NCBI GenBank assembly: GCA_902825875.1
Contig: CADECP010000017.1
Coordinates: forward strand, 62,001 to 126,000
DNA length: 64,000 bases
Direction: 5' to 3'
Origin: an uncultured Acidobacteriota bacterium
GTDB lineage: Bacteria > Acidobacteriota > Blastocatellia > RBC074
The stretch's first letter is position 1, and every line of letters begins with the position of its first letter. Below are positions 55,080 to 63,463 of this stretch, one piece after another. The position numbers were made by a program, and so were the translations under genes. Under the pieces are notes generated by a model. It searched no databases and had not been told where the DNA came from. It was given only the letters and a program-made list of their open reading frames with translations.

Positions 55080-56038
55080 AAAGCTGCTTTCTCCTCAGTC
55101 GGTTTCTCTTCGGTCGTCAGTTGCATGAAGATTTCTTCCAGACTCAGACTGACAGAACGTAGTTCCAGCAACTCCAAACCGCTGCCGACCACTTTTGCGG
55201 CAATGCGTCCACGAAGATCAACTCCAAGTTCGCTGTCTACAGTCACCGACAGCGCATCATCGTGTTCGTGCGATTCGACCTCGACGGCTTTCGCGCCTTC
55301 GACATCTTCCAACGCCGAACGCAATCCGTCAGCTTCGCCGCGAACTACAATTTTGACTCGTTCGCCGCCTTTGAGCTGTTTGGTCAGATTGTCCGGCGTA
55401 TCAATGGCGGAGATTTTGCCTTTGTTGATGATGATGACGCGGTCGCAAGTCGTTTCGACTTCGGACAGAATGTGCGTCGAAAGAATTATGGTGTGTTCGC
55501 CCGCCAAACCTTTAATCAGGTTGCGGACTTCGTTGCGCTGCGTCGGGTCAAGTCCAACCGTCGGTTCGTCCAGAATCACAACGTCAGGATTGTGAACGAC
55601 GGCTTGAGCGATGCCTACGCGCTGTTTGTAACCGCGCGAAAGTTTTTTGATCAGCCAGTCTTTGCGGTCGGTGATGTTGGTCATTCGCATCGCTTCTTCG
55701 ACACGTTTGGGCAAATCCGCAGCTTCGACGCCTTTGATCCGGGCAACAAACGCCAGGTAATCGCTGACGCTCATGTCCGGGTAAAGCGGCGGAGTTTCCG
55801 GCAGATAACCGATGCGTTTGCGGACTTCCATCGAATCTTCAAACACGTCAAAGCCTGCGATGCGCGCAGTTCCGCCCGTCGCAGGCAAATAACCTGTCAG
55901 GATCCGCATTGTGGTGGTTTTGCCCGCGCCGTTGGGACCAAGGAAACCTAGAATCTCTCCCTTTTCGACCTTGAAAGAGATGTCATTGACAGCGCGCGCC
56001 TGTCCGTAGCTCTTCGTCAGATGCTCAACTTCAATCAA
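55076..56038 (-). CDS. ABC transporter ATP-binding protein (GldA-like)
   Basis: 320 residues from a TTG at 56038, which has GGAGGC 5 bases upstream and starts (M)IEVEHLTKSYGQ as in relatives; an alternative TTG at 56098 would add 20 non-conserved residues. Walker A GPNGAGKTT, Q-loop YLPETPPLYPDMSVSDYL, signature LSRGYKQRVGIAQA, Walker B PDVVILDEPTVGLDP and H-loop ILSTHILSE are intact. The C-terminal 90 residues form the extra domain typical of ABC-2 ATPases of this group. Confidence 0.93.
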   Translation of the reverse strand: MIEVEHLTKSYGQARAVNDISFKVEKGEILGFLGPNGAGKTTTMRILTGYLPATGGTARIAGFDVFEDSMEVRKRIGYLPETPPLYPDMSVSDYLAFVARIKGVEAADLPKRVEEAMRMTNITDRKDWLIKKLSRGYKQRVGIAQAVVHNPDVVILDEPTVGLDPTQRNEVRNLIKGLAGEHTIILSTHILSEVETTCDRVIIINKGKISAIDTPDNLTKQLKGGERVKIVVRGEADGLRSALEDVEGAKAVEVESHEHDDALSVTVDSELGVDLRGRIAAKVVGSGLELLELRSVSLSLEEIFMQLTTEEKPTEEKAAL

Positions 56039-56112
56039 GCCTGCCTCCGAATTATTTACGTCTTGGGATGTTTTTGTGGTGATTGCTGCAATCAGCAAAA
56101 TTGAAGTTGCAG

Positions 56113-56141
56113 ATTCTAGTCACCGCTCCCAGAAGCGTCAA
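56113..56141 (-). promoter_or_regulatory. Promoter of the Gld-like operon
   Basis: On the minus strand TTGACG is followed after exactly 17 bases by TAGAAT. The expected start of transcription, near 56106, lies about 68 bases upstream of the preferred TTG start. Confidence 0.65.
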
Positions 56142-56192
56142 GAGCCTGTCTTTTCTGGCCTTTCCTAACTTGGCGGTAATTCCTTCGCGCTC

Positions 56193-56222
56193 TTGTACAG
56201 ATTCCAACCGGCCTCGTAAAAT
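56193..56222 (+). promoter_or_regulatory. Promoter of the A/B secreted-protein array
   Basis: TTGTAC (56193-56198) and TAAAAT (56217-56222) are 18 bases apart, giving a leader of about 120 bases before the ATG at 56350. Confidence 0.5.
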
Positions 56223-56349
56223 GCCGCGCACCCTTGGCAGAAACAAAAAACCGTTCGTTTCGTAACTTTACGCCGAAAGCAATTTTCTCAACCGTTTTGC
56301 CTGTTACTTTCGGCTGTTGGCGGTTTACCAACCATTACTCGGAGAAAAC

Positions 56350-58089
56350 ATGCGACCAGTTTCCCGCTTACTTTCGCTCGTTTTTCTAGTCCTGCTTGCC
56401 TGCCCAATTCCGGCTTTGGCTCAAACTCGCTCAACCGAACTGACGCGCGACATTCGCCCGCGCAATTGTTCGATCTCCGGACGAGTAACGATCAACGGCC
56501 AACCGGCAGCCAACGTCCAGGTTCAATTTCTGGAATTTCCGACGGAATCCAACGCTCCCCAACCGATTCGCCAAACGGTGGATGGTTCCATCAACCGCAA
56601 CACGCACAAAGCGCGCACCGACGGCGAAGGCCGCTATCAGATCAGCAATTTGCCGCCCGGACGTTTTGTGGTGGCAGCGGCGTCCAAAGCTTTCTTGACG
56701 GCAACGGCCAATTCGCAAAACAACGAACCAAAAATGGTGACGCTGGATGCCGGAGAATCACGCGACAATGTGGATTTTGCGCTGGTGCGCGGCGGAGTCA
56801 TCACCGGCCAGATTACCGATGCCGAAGGTCGCCCGGTCATCGCGCATCACGTTCGTTTGGCTCACGTCATCGTCGGGCCTGATGGGCAATCACATCTTCA
56901 AAACCGTGGGGGGCTGGTTAACTCTCAAATGACCGATGATCGGGGCGTGTATCGGATTTACGGAATACCAGCCGGAAATTACGCCATCAGCGCTGGCGGC
57001 GAAAATGGGTATTTTGGTGGCAACAAATACTCGCAAACCTTTTACCCTGACACGCCGGATGAAAAACAGGCCAAAGCAATTCCCGTCAAATCTGGCGAAG
57101 AAATCACCGGCATCAATCTTCGGCTGGGCGTTAAGCGTAAAACCTATGAAGCCGCTGGGCGCGTCATCGAATCCGATTCCGGCAAACCAGTTCCAGACAT
57201 TCGCATCAGTTGCCAAAAAATCTACGAGGAAGGATCAGAAGATCACGAAGGCGGTTACGGCGAAGGGCAAGCCGATCAGCAAGGAAATTTTCGGCTGACA
57301 GGATTGAATCGCGGCAAATACTCCTGCCGTGTTCACGCCGGCTGGATGGAAGCTACCGATTTTTACGCCGAACCAACGACCTTTCAGGTGCGGGACGAAG
57401 ACGTTTCCGGCATCGAAATCAAAGCCTCGCGCGGCGGAACGGTCAGCGGTGTCAGCATCATCGAAGGTTCGAATGATGCTGCAACCAAAACAAAACTATC
57501 TCGAATAATGATTTACGCTTACTCCGTGCCGGAAGAGCGGCAAGAAGACCGTAATCAACCGAGTTCGCATCACCAAACCAACATCAAACCCGATGGCACA
57601 TTTTTGCTTACGGGAGTCGCTCCGGGGAAAGTAACCCTTCACGTGAATACTGGCGGAGATCGCTCGTTGTCTTTGATACGCATCGAACAGGGCGGCGCGC
57701 CGATTGAAGAATCCATCAAACTGGCCAAAGGTGAAAAAATCACTGACGTGCGCCTGATTTTCGCAGCGGGAACCGGCGTCATTCGCGGGCAAGTTCAGGC
57801 TACAAGTCGTCCGCAAACTATCGGAGAAACTTATCGAATTCAGGCTCGACTGCAAGGCAACAAGACCGGAGTTTGGTTCAACAATTTGGTAGACGAAAAA
57901 GGCCGTTTCGAATTGTCCAGTTTGCCGGCGGGCGAATACGAATTGCAGTTGAACGGCGTCGTCCAACTGCCCAACGGAGATCGCCGCATGATGGTGCTGG
58001 CAAAACAAAAAATTTCCGTTCCCGCCGGTTCAACGGTGACTGTGACCATCCCCTACGATCCCAACCGCCCGTTTCAGGAGGAACGATGA
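56350..58089 (+). CDS. Secreted carboxypeptidase-regulatory-like protein, A type (copy 1)
   Basis: 579 residues from the ATG at 56350, preceded by CGGAGA. The signal peptide ends near ALAQ. At least four beta-sandwich units of carboxypeptidase-regulatory/SdrB-like type are seen (ISGRVTINGQPAANVQVQF, ITGQITDAEGRPVIAHHVRL, AAGRVIESDSGKPVPDIRI, GVIRGQVQATSR) with the linking DDRGVYRIYGIPAGNY and NFRLTGLNRGKYSC. No enzyme domain, no membrane anchor. Homologous along its length to the proteins starting at 60034 and 63464. Its stop overlaps the next ATG (ATGA), so the B-type partner is translated with it. Confidence 0.85.
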   Translation: MRPVSRLLSLVFLVLLACPIPALAQTRSTELTRDIRPRNCSISGRVTINGQPAANVQVQFLEFPTESNAPQPIRQTVDGSINRNTHKARTDGEGRYQISNLPPGRFVVAAASKAFLTATANSQNNEPKMVTLDAGESRDNVDFALVRGGVITGQITDAEGRPVIAHHVRLAHVIVGPDGQSHLQNRGGLVNSQMTDDRGVYRIYGIPAGNYAISAGGENGYFGGNKYSQTFYPDTPDEKQAKAIPVKSGEEITGINLRLGVKRKTYEAAGRVIESDSGKPVPDIRISCQKIYEEGSEDHEGGYGEGQADQQGNFRLTGLNRGKYSCRVHAGWMEATDFYAEPTTFQVRDEDVSGIEIKASRGGTVSGVSIIEGSNDAATKTKLSRIMIYAYSVPEERQEDRNQPSSHHQTNIKPDGTFLLTGVAPGKVTLHVNTGGDRSLSLIRIEQGGAPIEESIKLAKGEKITDVRLIFAAGTGVIRGQVQATSRPQTIGETYRIQARLQGNKTGVWFNNLVDEKGRFELSSLPAGEYELQLNGVVQLPNGDRRMMVLAKQKISVPAGSTVTVTIPYDPNRPFQEER

Positions 58090-59777
58090 AAGCTTTCATC
58101 ACTGTGTTTTCATTGCTGTTGCTTGGCGGCATCGCTTTGGCGCAAGCGAAACCCGAAACGACGATCAGCGGCAAAGTCCTGCTTGACGATGGCCAGCCTG
58201 CCTCCGGAGCGCACTTGGAAATCAATTCCGTCGGGTTGCGCCAAAATCGCCGAAGCGAATCAGTCGAATGCGATGAAACCGGCGGCTTCAAACTGACTGG
58301 CCTGGCTCCGGGTTCCTATTCCATCGAAGTCGCCGCGCCAGGGTACGTCACCGACGAAGCGACGGCTCGGCGCGTGTATCGCCCCGGCGAAACCGTGACG
58401 ATACATCTGGTCAAAGGCGGAGTCGTCACCGGCAAAATCACTGATTCCGCCGGAGAGCCGTTGGTCAACGCCAAAGTGAAGCTGCAACGGTTGCGCGATT
58501 TGAACGGCAACCGGGTTCGCAACGGAGATACTTCGTTTTTAGGCGATGACTTTCATACCGATGATCGTGGCATTTACCGAGCCTTCGGATTGTTGCCCGG
58601 CGTGTATGTCGTCGGCGTTGACGGGGAAACCGGCGAACGTTGGCTTGGCAGCGAAAACGAAGCTCCAACTTATTACCCTTCGACGACGCGCGATGCAGCA
58701 ATGGAATTAACCGTTCGTCCCGGCGACGAACATTCCAGCATAGACATTCGTTTTCGCGGTGACGCTGGCCGAGCCATCAGCGGCACAGTCACCGGTACAT
58801 TCGAATCGTCGCAGCCATTCAACAGACCTGGATTGACCTTGCTGAACGCAGCGACCAAAGAACCTGTGGCGTCATCCAGCCCCAACCAAAACAATGCGTT
58901 TGTCTTATTCGGAATCCCCGACGGCGAATATGAACTCTTCGCCCGGCAAATTGGCCGCCGCGAAGAAAACAGCGCCGGTTCGTTGCCGTTGCGCGTTTCG
59001 GTCAAAGGCGCAGATGTCACAGGGCTGAGCTTGCGATTGATGCCTTACGCTTCGATCAGTGGTCGCGTCGTTATCGAATCTGCCAAACCCGGCGAAGCCA
59101 AATGCGATCCGCAGGCAAAACTTTCTGTCGAAGAAATCCTGCTGCGCCACAAAAGCGAGCTTCGCAATCCGCGCACGTTGAACGCTCTGCTCGGCGACAT
59201 TGACGAAGCCATTCGCCCCACTGCTCCTGACGAAAAAGGCGAATTCACTTTGCGCCAGTTGGAGCCGGACGCTTATCGCATCGAAACCGATTTGCCCGGC
59301 GAAAATTGGTTTGTGCGTTCAATGACGCTTCCGGCTGTTGGAGCCGCCAAAAACAAAACCGATGCCGCGCGTTCGCCAATTACATTGAAAGCCGGAGAAA
59401 AACTCACCGGGCTGGAAATCACTCTGGCCGAAGGCGCAGCCAGTTTGTCCGGTCGCGTCACACCAAAACCGGGCGGGAACCTGCCGAGCCGGTTGCGCGT
59501 CCATTTAATTCCGGCGGAAACCACCGCGTCAGACGACGTGCTGCGTTACCGCGAAACCGTCATCGAAAAAAACGGCTCGTTTGAATTCAAACACCTGGCG
59601 CCGGGCAAGTACCTGATGCTGGCGCGTTCCAGTTCTGACACCGAATCCAACTCTCAACGCCCAGCGGCATTCGACTCGACTGAACGCACCAAACTGCGAA
59701 AAGAAGCCGAAGCCGCCAACCAACAACTTGAGTTACTTCCCTGCCAGCACGTGAAAGATCACGTGCTGCGGTTTTGA
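58086..59777 (+). CDS. Secreted carboxypeptidase-regulatory-like protein, B type (copy 1)
   Basis: 563 residues from the ATG at 58086, after CAGGAGGAACG. Signal peptide ends at GIALAQ. Beta-sandwich units: ISGKVLLDDGQPASGAHLEI, VTGKITDSAGEPLVNAKVKL, ISGTVTGTFESSQ, ISGRVVIESAKPGEAKCDP, LSGRVTPKPGGNLPSRLRV. Features that set B apart from A: PTYYPSTTRDAAMELTV, an AKCDPQAKLS segment with a single Cys, RIETDLPGENWFV, and the end LLPCQHVKDHVLRF. Two Cys residues outside the signal could pair. Similar end to end to the protein at 61716. Confidence 0.85.
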   Translation: MKAFITVFSLLLLGGIALAQAKPETTISGKVLLDDGQPASGAHLEINSVGLRQNRRSESVECDETGGFKLTGLAPGSYSIEVAAPGYVTDEATARRVYRPGETVTIHLVKGGVVTGKITDSAGEPLVNAKVKLQRLRDLNGNRVRNGDTSFLGDDFHTDDRGIYRAFGLLPGVYVVGVDGETGERWLGSENEAPTYYPSTTRDAAMELTVRPGDEHSSIDIRFRGDAGRAISGTVTGTFESSQPFNRPGLTLLNAATKEPVASSSPNQNNAFVLFGIPDGEYELFARQIGRREENSAGSLPLRVSVKGADVTGLSLRLMPYASISGRVVIESAKPGEAKCDPQAKLSVEEILLRHKSELRNPRTLNALLGDIDEAIRPTAPDEKGEFTLRQLEPDAYRIETDLPGENWFVRSMTLPAVGAAKNKTDAARSPITLKAGEKLTGLEITLAEGAASLSGRVTPKPGGNLPSRLRVHLIPAETTASDDVLRYRETVIEKNGSFEFKHLAPGKYLMLARSSSDTESNSQRPAAFDSTERTKLRKEAEAANQQLELLPCQHVKDHVLRF

Positions 59778-59836
59778 GTTGTAACGCGAACTATCAGCTT
59801 GTGTTGCCGAATTGAAGAACAATCAGCTTGAAAACT

Positions 59837-59984
59837 AGCTCCGTCAGGAGCGACCTGTTTATAGAAATGACTATGGAGTAATTCTCCAAGCTCCGTTAGG
59901 AGCGGCCTGTGGCTACAGGCCGCTCCTAACGGAGCTTGGAAGCATTTTTCCGCGATCTATAAACAGACCGCTCCTAACGGAGCT
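59837..59984. repeat. Nested palindromes between array units
   Basis: The core 59886-59939 is a perfect 25-bp inverted repeat with a 4-base loop (CCAAGCTCCGTTAGGAGCGG and complement). It is bracketed by outer arms AGCTCCGTCAGGAGCG...TATAGA (59837-59865) and TCTATAAACAGACCGCTCC... (59956-59984). All arms share GCTCCGTTAGGAGC, so this looks like one element inserted into another. It separates the first A/B pair from the second (gap 59778-60033). Confidence 0.8.
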
Positions 59985-60033
59985 AAGGCTCTCAATCTAC
60001 GGCTTTTCAAATCACCTTTCAGGAGCATCGCTT

Positions 60034-61719
60034 ATGTTCAAACACACCTTTAGCCTGCTTGCTCTCTCGTTCCTTTTGACCGTTCAACTTGCGGCGCAAA
60101 CCGTTCAGAAACCGGGAACGGCCAGCATTACTGGCCGCGTCATTCTGAAAGGCGAACCCGCTGCCGGAGCTTCGGTCGGTTTGCAACCGCAGCAAACTTC
60201 TGCGGGCGGAGCGCCTGGTTTTCCTGACCGCAGCAAATACAGTCGCACCAAAACCGATGCCGAAGGCCGGTTCAGCTTTTCCAGTCTGAACGCCGGGCAA
60301 TATCGCATCGTCGCATTGGCTCCGGGATTCGTTTCGGCTGACGATTTGCAGCTTGCTGGCGGCAAGCTGGTGAATTTGGCCGACGGCGAAAATCTGGAAA
60401 ACGTCGAACTGCGGTTGAAGCCCGGCGCAGTCATCACCGGGCGCGTCACTGATCCAGTCGGCAATCCTGTCGTCGAAAAAACCGTGCAATTGTCGAAGAT
60501 GGACACTCGCGGCAACTTCGTTCGATTTGGCGTTGGATATCAATCCTTAACCACCGACGACCGCGGCGTGTATCGCGTCCACAGCCTGCCCGCCGGAAAG
60601 TACAAAATCAGTTTAGGCTATTCGCAGCAAGATGGTTTTCGCCCTGAAATATCCAGACAGTATTACGTGAAAACCTTTCACCCGAATGTGATTGACGAAA
60701 AAGAAGCGAAGATCATCGAACTCCGCGACGGTTCAGAGGCGACTGACATAGACATCAAAATTGTCGAAGCGAAAAAGACTTACGATGTTTTTGGCAGAGT
60801 CATTGAAGCCGCAACCGGCCAGCCAGTCGTAGGCGTTCGCATTGGCCAGATGCCTGTTCAACCGACCGGAAATGTTTCTGGCGGCGTGATGACGGCAATG
60901 GCTTCAATGCCAACCGATACTCAGGGAGACTTCCACCTTCAAGGATTAACTTCGGGCAAATACCTGCTGTTTGCTGATTCGCGTTTTGATTCGGTGGCAG
61001 CCGATTTTTACAGCGATCAGACTCCGGTCGAAATCAACGAGAGCGATGTCGTCGGCGTGGAAATCCGAGCGCATCGCGGTGGTTCGATCAGCGGCGTAGC
61101 TGTTGTCGAAGGAACCAACGACCCGGCGATTCTGAAACAGTTGACCAGCCTGAATTTGAACCTGATTTATCGCGCCTCCAACGAATCATCAAGTGGTCGC
61201 AACGCCAGACCGGCAGCCAACGGCACTTTCCGCCTCAGAGGTTTGAAGCCCGGCAAAGCCGACATTCGCGCCTTCACTCCGGCAGAAGGCTTGAAACAGA
61301 TTCGCATTGAACACAACGGCGCTCCGGTAACTGATGGATTCGACATTCAAGCGGGGGAAAACCTGACCAACGTCCGCGTGGTTTTCGGCTACGGAACCGC
61401 AGCCATTCGCGGCCAACTGAAGATCATCGGCGGCGTTTTGCCCGAAGGCGTGCAAGTGACCGCCATCACCGTCAAATTACTGGGCGGGTCTGCCAGCAAT
61501 TTCAACGTCGCGGTTGATTCACGCGGCCAGTTCCTGGTGAAAAACCTGACTGCTGGCGAATACGAAGTGAAGCCGTTCGCCTTTTCGATGAACCGCACGC
61601 CTGAAATCGCTGCGCTGCTGGATCAGATCAACAAAACTGCTCAACGAGTGACAGTCGGCAGCGGCGAAACGCCTGCCGAAATCACAGTTGATCTCAGCCG
61701 AAAGGAGAATGACCGATGA
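60034..61719 (+). CDS. Secreted carboxypeptidase-regulatory-like protein, A type (copy 2)
   Basis: 561 residues, ATG after CAGGAGC. Signal peptide ends near QLAAQ. Units: ITGRVILKGEPAAGASVGL, ITGRVTDPVGNPVVEKTVQL, VFGRVIEAATGQPVVGVRI, ISGVAVVEGTNDPA, AIRGQLKIIGGVLPEGVQV. Shared with copy 1: TDDRGVYRVHSLPAGKYKIS, EISRQYYVKTFHPN, ADFYSDQTPVEINESDVVGVEI, AGENLTNVRVVFGYGTAAIRGQ. Stop overlaps the next ATG by 4 bases, as in copy 1. No cysteine appears in the mature part. Confidence 0.85.
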   Translation: MFKHTFSLLALSFLLTVQLAAQTVQKPGTASITGRVILKGEPAAGASVGLQPQQTSAGGAPGFPDRSKYSRTKTDAEGRFSFSSLNAGQYRIVALAPGFVSADDLQLAGGKLVNLADGENLENVELRLKPGAVITGRVTDPVGNPVVEKTVQLSKMDTRGNFVRFGVGYQSLTTDDRGVYRVHSLPAGKYKISLGYSQQDGFRPEISRQYYVKTFHPNVIDEKEAKIIELRDGSEATDIDIKIVEAKKTYDVFGRVIEAATGQPVVGVRIGQMPVQPTGNVSGGVMTAMASMPTDTQGDFHLQGLTSGKYLLFADSRFDSVAADFYSDQTPVEINESDVVGVEIRAHRGGSISGVAVVEGTNDPAILKQLTSLNLNLIYRASNESSSGRNARPAANGTFRLRGLKPGKADIRAFTPAEGLKQIRIEHNGAPVTDGFDIQAGENLTNVRVVFGYGTAAIRGQLKIIGGVLPEGVQVTAITVKLLGGSASNFNVAVDSRGQFLVKNLTAGEYEVKPFAFSMNRTPEIAALLDQINKTAQRVTVGSGETPAEITVDLSRKENDR

Positions 61720-63446
61720 AAACCCGTATCTTGATTCTTCTGATTGCCTTGTTTCTTCCCGTCAGCGCGCAACAACAACGCGGCACAATCACCGGGCGAG
61801 TCGTCACCGATGAAGGCACGCCGTTGTCCGGCGTCACCGTGATGTTGGCGAGTTACAACGGTTCCGCCAGTCCCAGCACATTGAAAAGAGCCTTAACCGA
61901 TCAGGAAGGCAATTTTCAGTTCACCAATCTGGCCGCGCACAGTTACACGATCAACGTCACTGAAACGCTTGGTTACGTCGCGCCTTCGTACCCGCCAAAC
62001 GTGCCGCGCCCGGTTTATCGAATTGGAGAAAACGTCACGCTTCGTCTGACGCGCGGCGGCGTGATTACCGGTAGAGTCACTTACGCCAACGGCGATCCGA
62101 TGATCGGCGTTTACGTTTCGGCAATTCGCATCCGCGACGCCAACGGAGCGCCCATTAATATCCAGTCGCCGTTTCTCGCTCGAATGACTGACGACCGAGG
62201 CGTTTATCGGGTTTATGGAGTATCAGCCGGGACTTACGTCGTCGCCGTCAATCAGGGTGGAGCGATTTTTTATGGCCAACAAACACCTTTCGACGGCGAC
62301 GCGCCGACTTATTACCCATCGGCAACACGCGACACCGCCGTCGAAATCCAGGTACAGACCGGCATCGAATCTTCCGGCATAGACATTCGCCACCGCAGCG
62401 AGCGCGGATTCGCCGTCAGCGGCAAAATCACCGGCGGCAGCGAATCAACCGGGCCGAGGAGTTTTGCGGCCAGCGCTATCATAAGGACTTTTCCAACTGG
62501 CCTGAATGCTGGCATCGCAATAGCTGAATCTGGAACCGGCGGATTTTCTTTTCTCGGATTGCCGGACGGCGAATATGAACTGGTTGCTGAAATGGGCAGC
62601 AGCGACAGCGACGGAAACCAGCTTTCCGAACCTCGCCGCGTTGCGGTCAGAGGCAGCGACGTGACCGGCATCGAATTGCGGTTGATGCCGATGGCTTCCA
62701 TCGCCGGAAAAGTCGTGCTCGAACCGTCACCGAACGTCTGCGATCCGAAAGCCAAATCTTCGCTGGAAGAACTGACGCTCATTTCGCGCCGCGAAGAAAA
62801 ACCGACGGATTCACCGGCGTTGCTGCAACGTTACCAAGTAGTTTTAGCGCCAGACGACAAAGGCGAATTCAAGTTGAACAGGTTGGCGGCTGGCCGGTAT
62901 CGCATCGAAACGAACCTTCCCGGCGAAAACTGGTTCGTCAAAGCAATTTCGTCAGGCGCTTCGGCGGCTTCGCCCGCCAGGGCTGGAACTTCAACCGCAG
63001 CGACCAAACCGGCAAACACAACCGATCTGGCCAAGCTGGGAGCATTGCTGAAATCCGGCGAACGCTTGACCGGCGTGACCTTCACCATCGCCGACGGAGC
63101 CGCCAGCTTGCGCGGCAAAATCGCTCCGGCTAAAGATGGCGGCAAGCTCCCTTCCCGATTGCGAGTGTTTTTGGTTCCGGCAGAAGCGACGGCAACTGAC
63201 GATGTGTTGCGTTACGGCGAAGCCTTGACCAGCGATGGTTCGTTCGTCTTCACCAACTTCGCGCCGGGCAAATACTGGCTGTTGGCCAAACCGGTTGCTG
63301 ACGCCGAACCGACTGACCGAATGCCTTCGCCTGTTGCTTGGGACGCCGCCGAACGCTTGAAGCTTCGCAAAGCCGCCGAAGCCGCCAAAACCGAAATCGA
63401 ATTGAAGCCTTGCCAGCGCGTCAAAGATCACGTGCTGCGGTACTGA
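61716..63446 (+). CDS. Secreted carboxypeptidase-regulatory-like protein, B type (copy 2)
   Basis: 576 residues from the ATG at 61716, after AAAGGAGAATG. Short signal peptide ending near PVSAQ. Units: ITGRVVTDEGTPLSGVTVML, ITGRVTYANGDPMIGVYVSA, VSGKITGGSESTG, IAGKVVLEPSPNVCDP, LRGKIAPAKDGGKLPSRLRV. As in copy 1 it has PTYYPSATRDTAVEIQV, RIETNLPGENWFV, VPAEATATDDVLRYGE and the end LKPCQRVKDHVLRY; the Cys pair positions are kept. An Ala/Thr-rich insertion sits near residues 410-435. It is followed after 17 bases by another A-type gene. Confidence 0.85.
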   Translation: MKTRILILLIALFLPVSAQQQRGTITGRVVTDEGTPLSGVTVMLASYNGSASPSTLKRALTDQEGNFQFTNLAAHSYTINVTETLGYVAPSYPPNVPRPVYRIGENVTLRLTRGGVITGRVTYANGDPMIGVYVSAIRIRDANGAPINIQSPFLARMTDDRGVYRVYGVSAGTYVVAVNQGGAIFYGQQTPFDGDAPTYYPSATRDTAVEIQVQTGIESSGIDIRHRSERGFAVSGKITGGSESTGPRSFAASAIIRTFPTGLNAGIAIAESGTGGFSFLGLPDGEYELVAEMGSSDSDGNQLSEPRRVAVRGSDVTGIELRLMPMASIAGKVVLEPSPNVCDPKAKSSLEELTLISRREEKPTDSPALLQRYQVVLAPDDKGEFKLNRLAAGRYRIETNLPGENWFVKAISSGASAASPARAGTSTAATKPANTTDLAKLGALLKSGERLTGVTFTIADGAASLRGKIAPAKDGGKLPSRLRVFLVPAEATATDDVLRYGEALTSDGSFVFTNFAPGKYWLLAKPVADAEPTDRMPSPVAWDAAERLKLRKAAEAAKTEIELKPCQRVKDHVLRY

Positions 63447-63463
63447 CCGAGGAGGTGACACTT

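Larger units (their letters stand above)
56039..56349. other. 311-base divergent promoter region
   Basis: The gap between the Gld-like operon and the first A-type gene holds one promoter facing each way (listed separately). Nothing else was recognised; no gene is supported. Confidence 0.6.
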
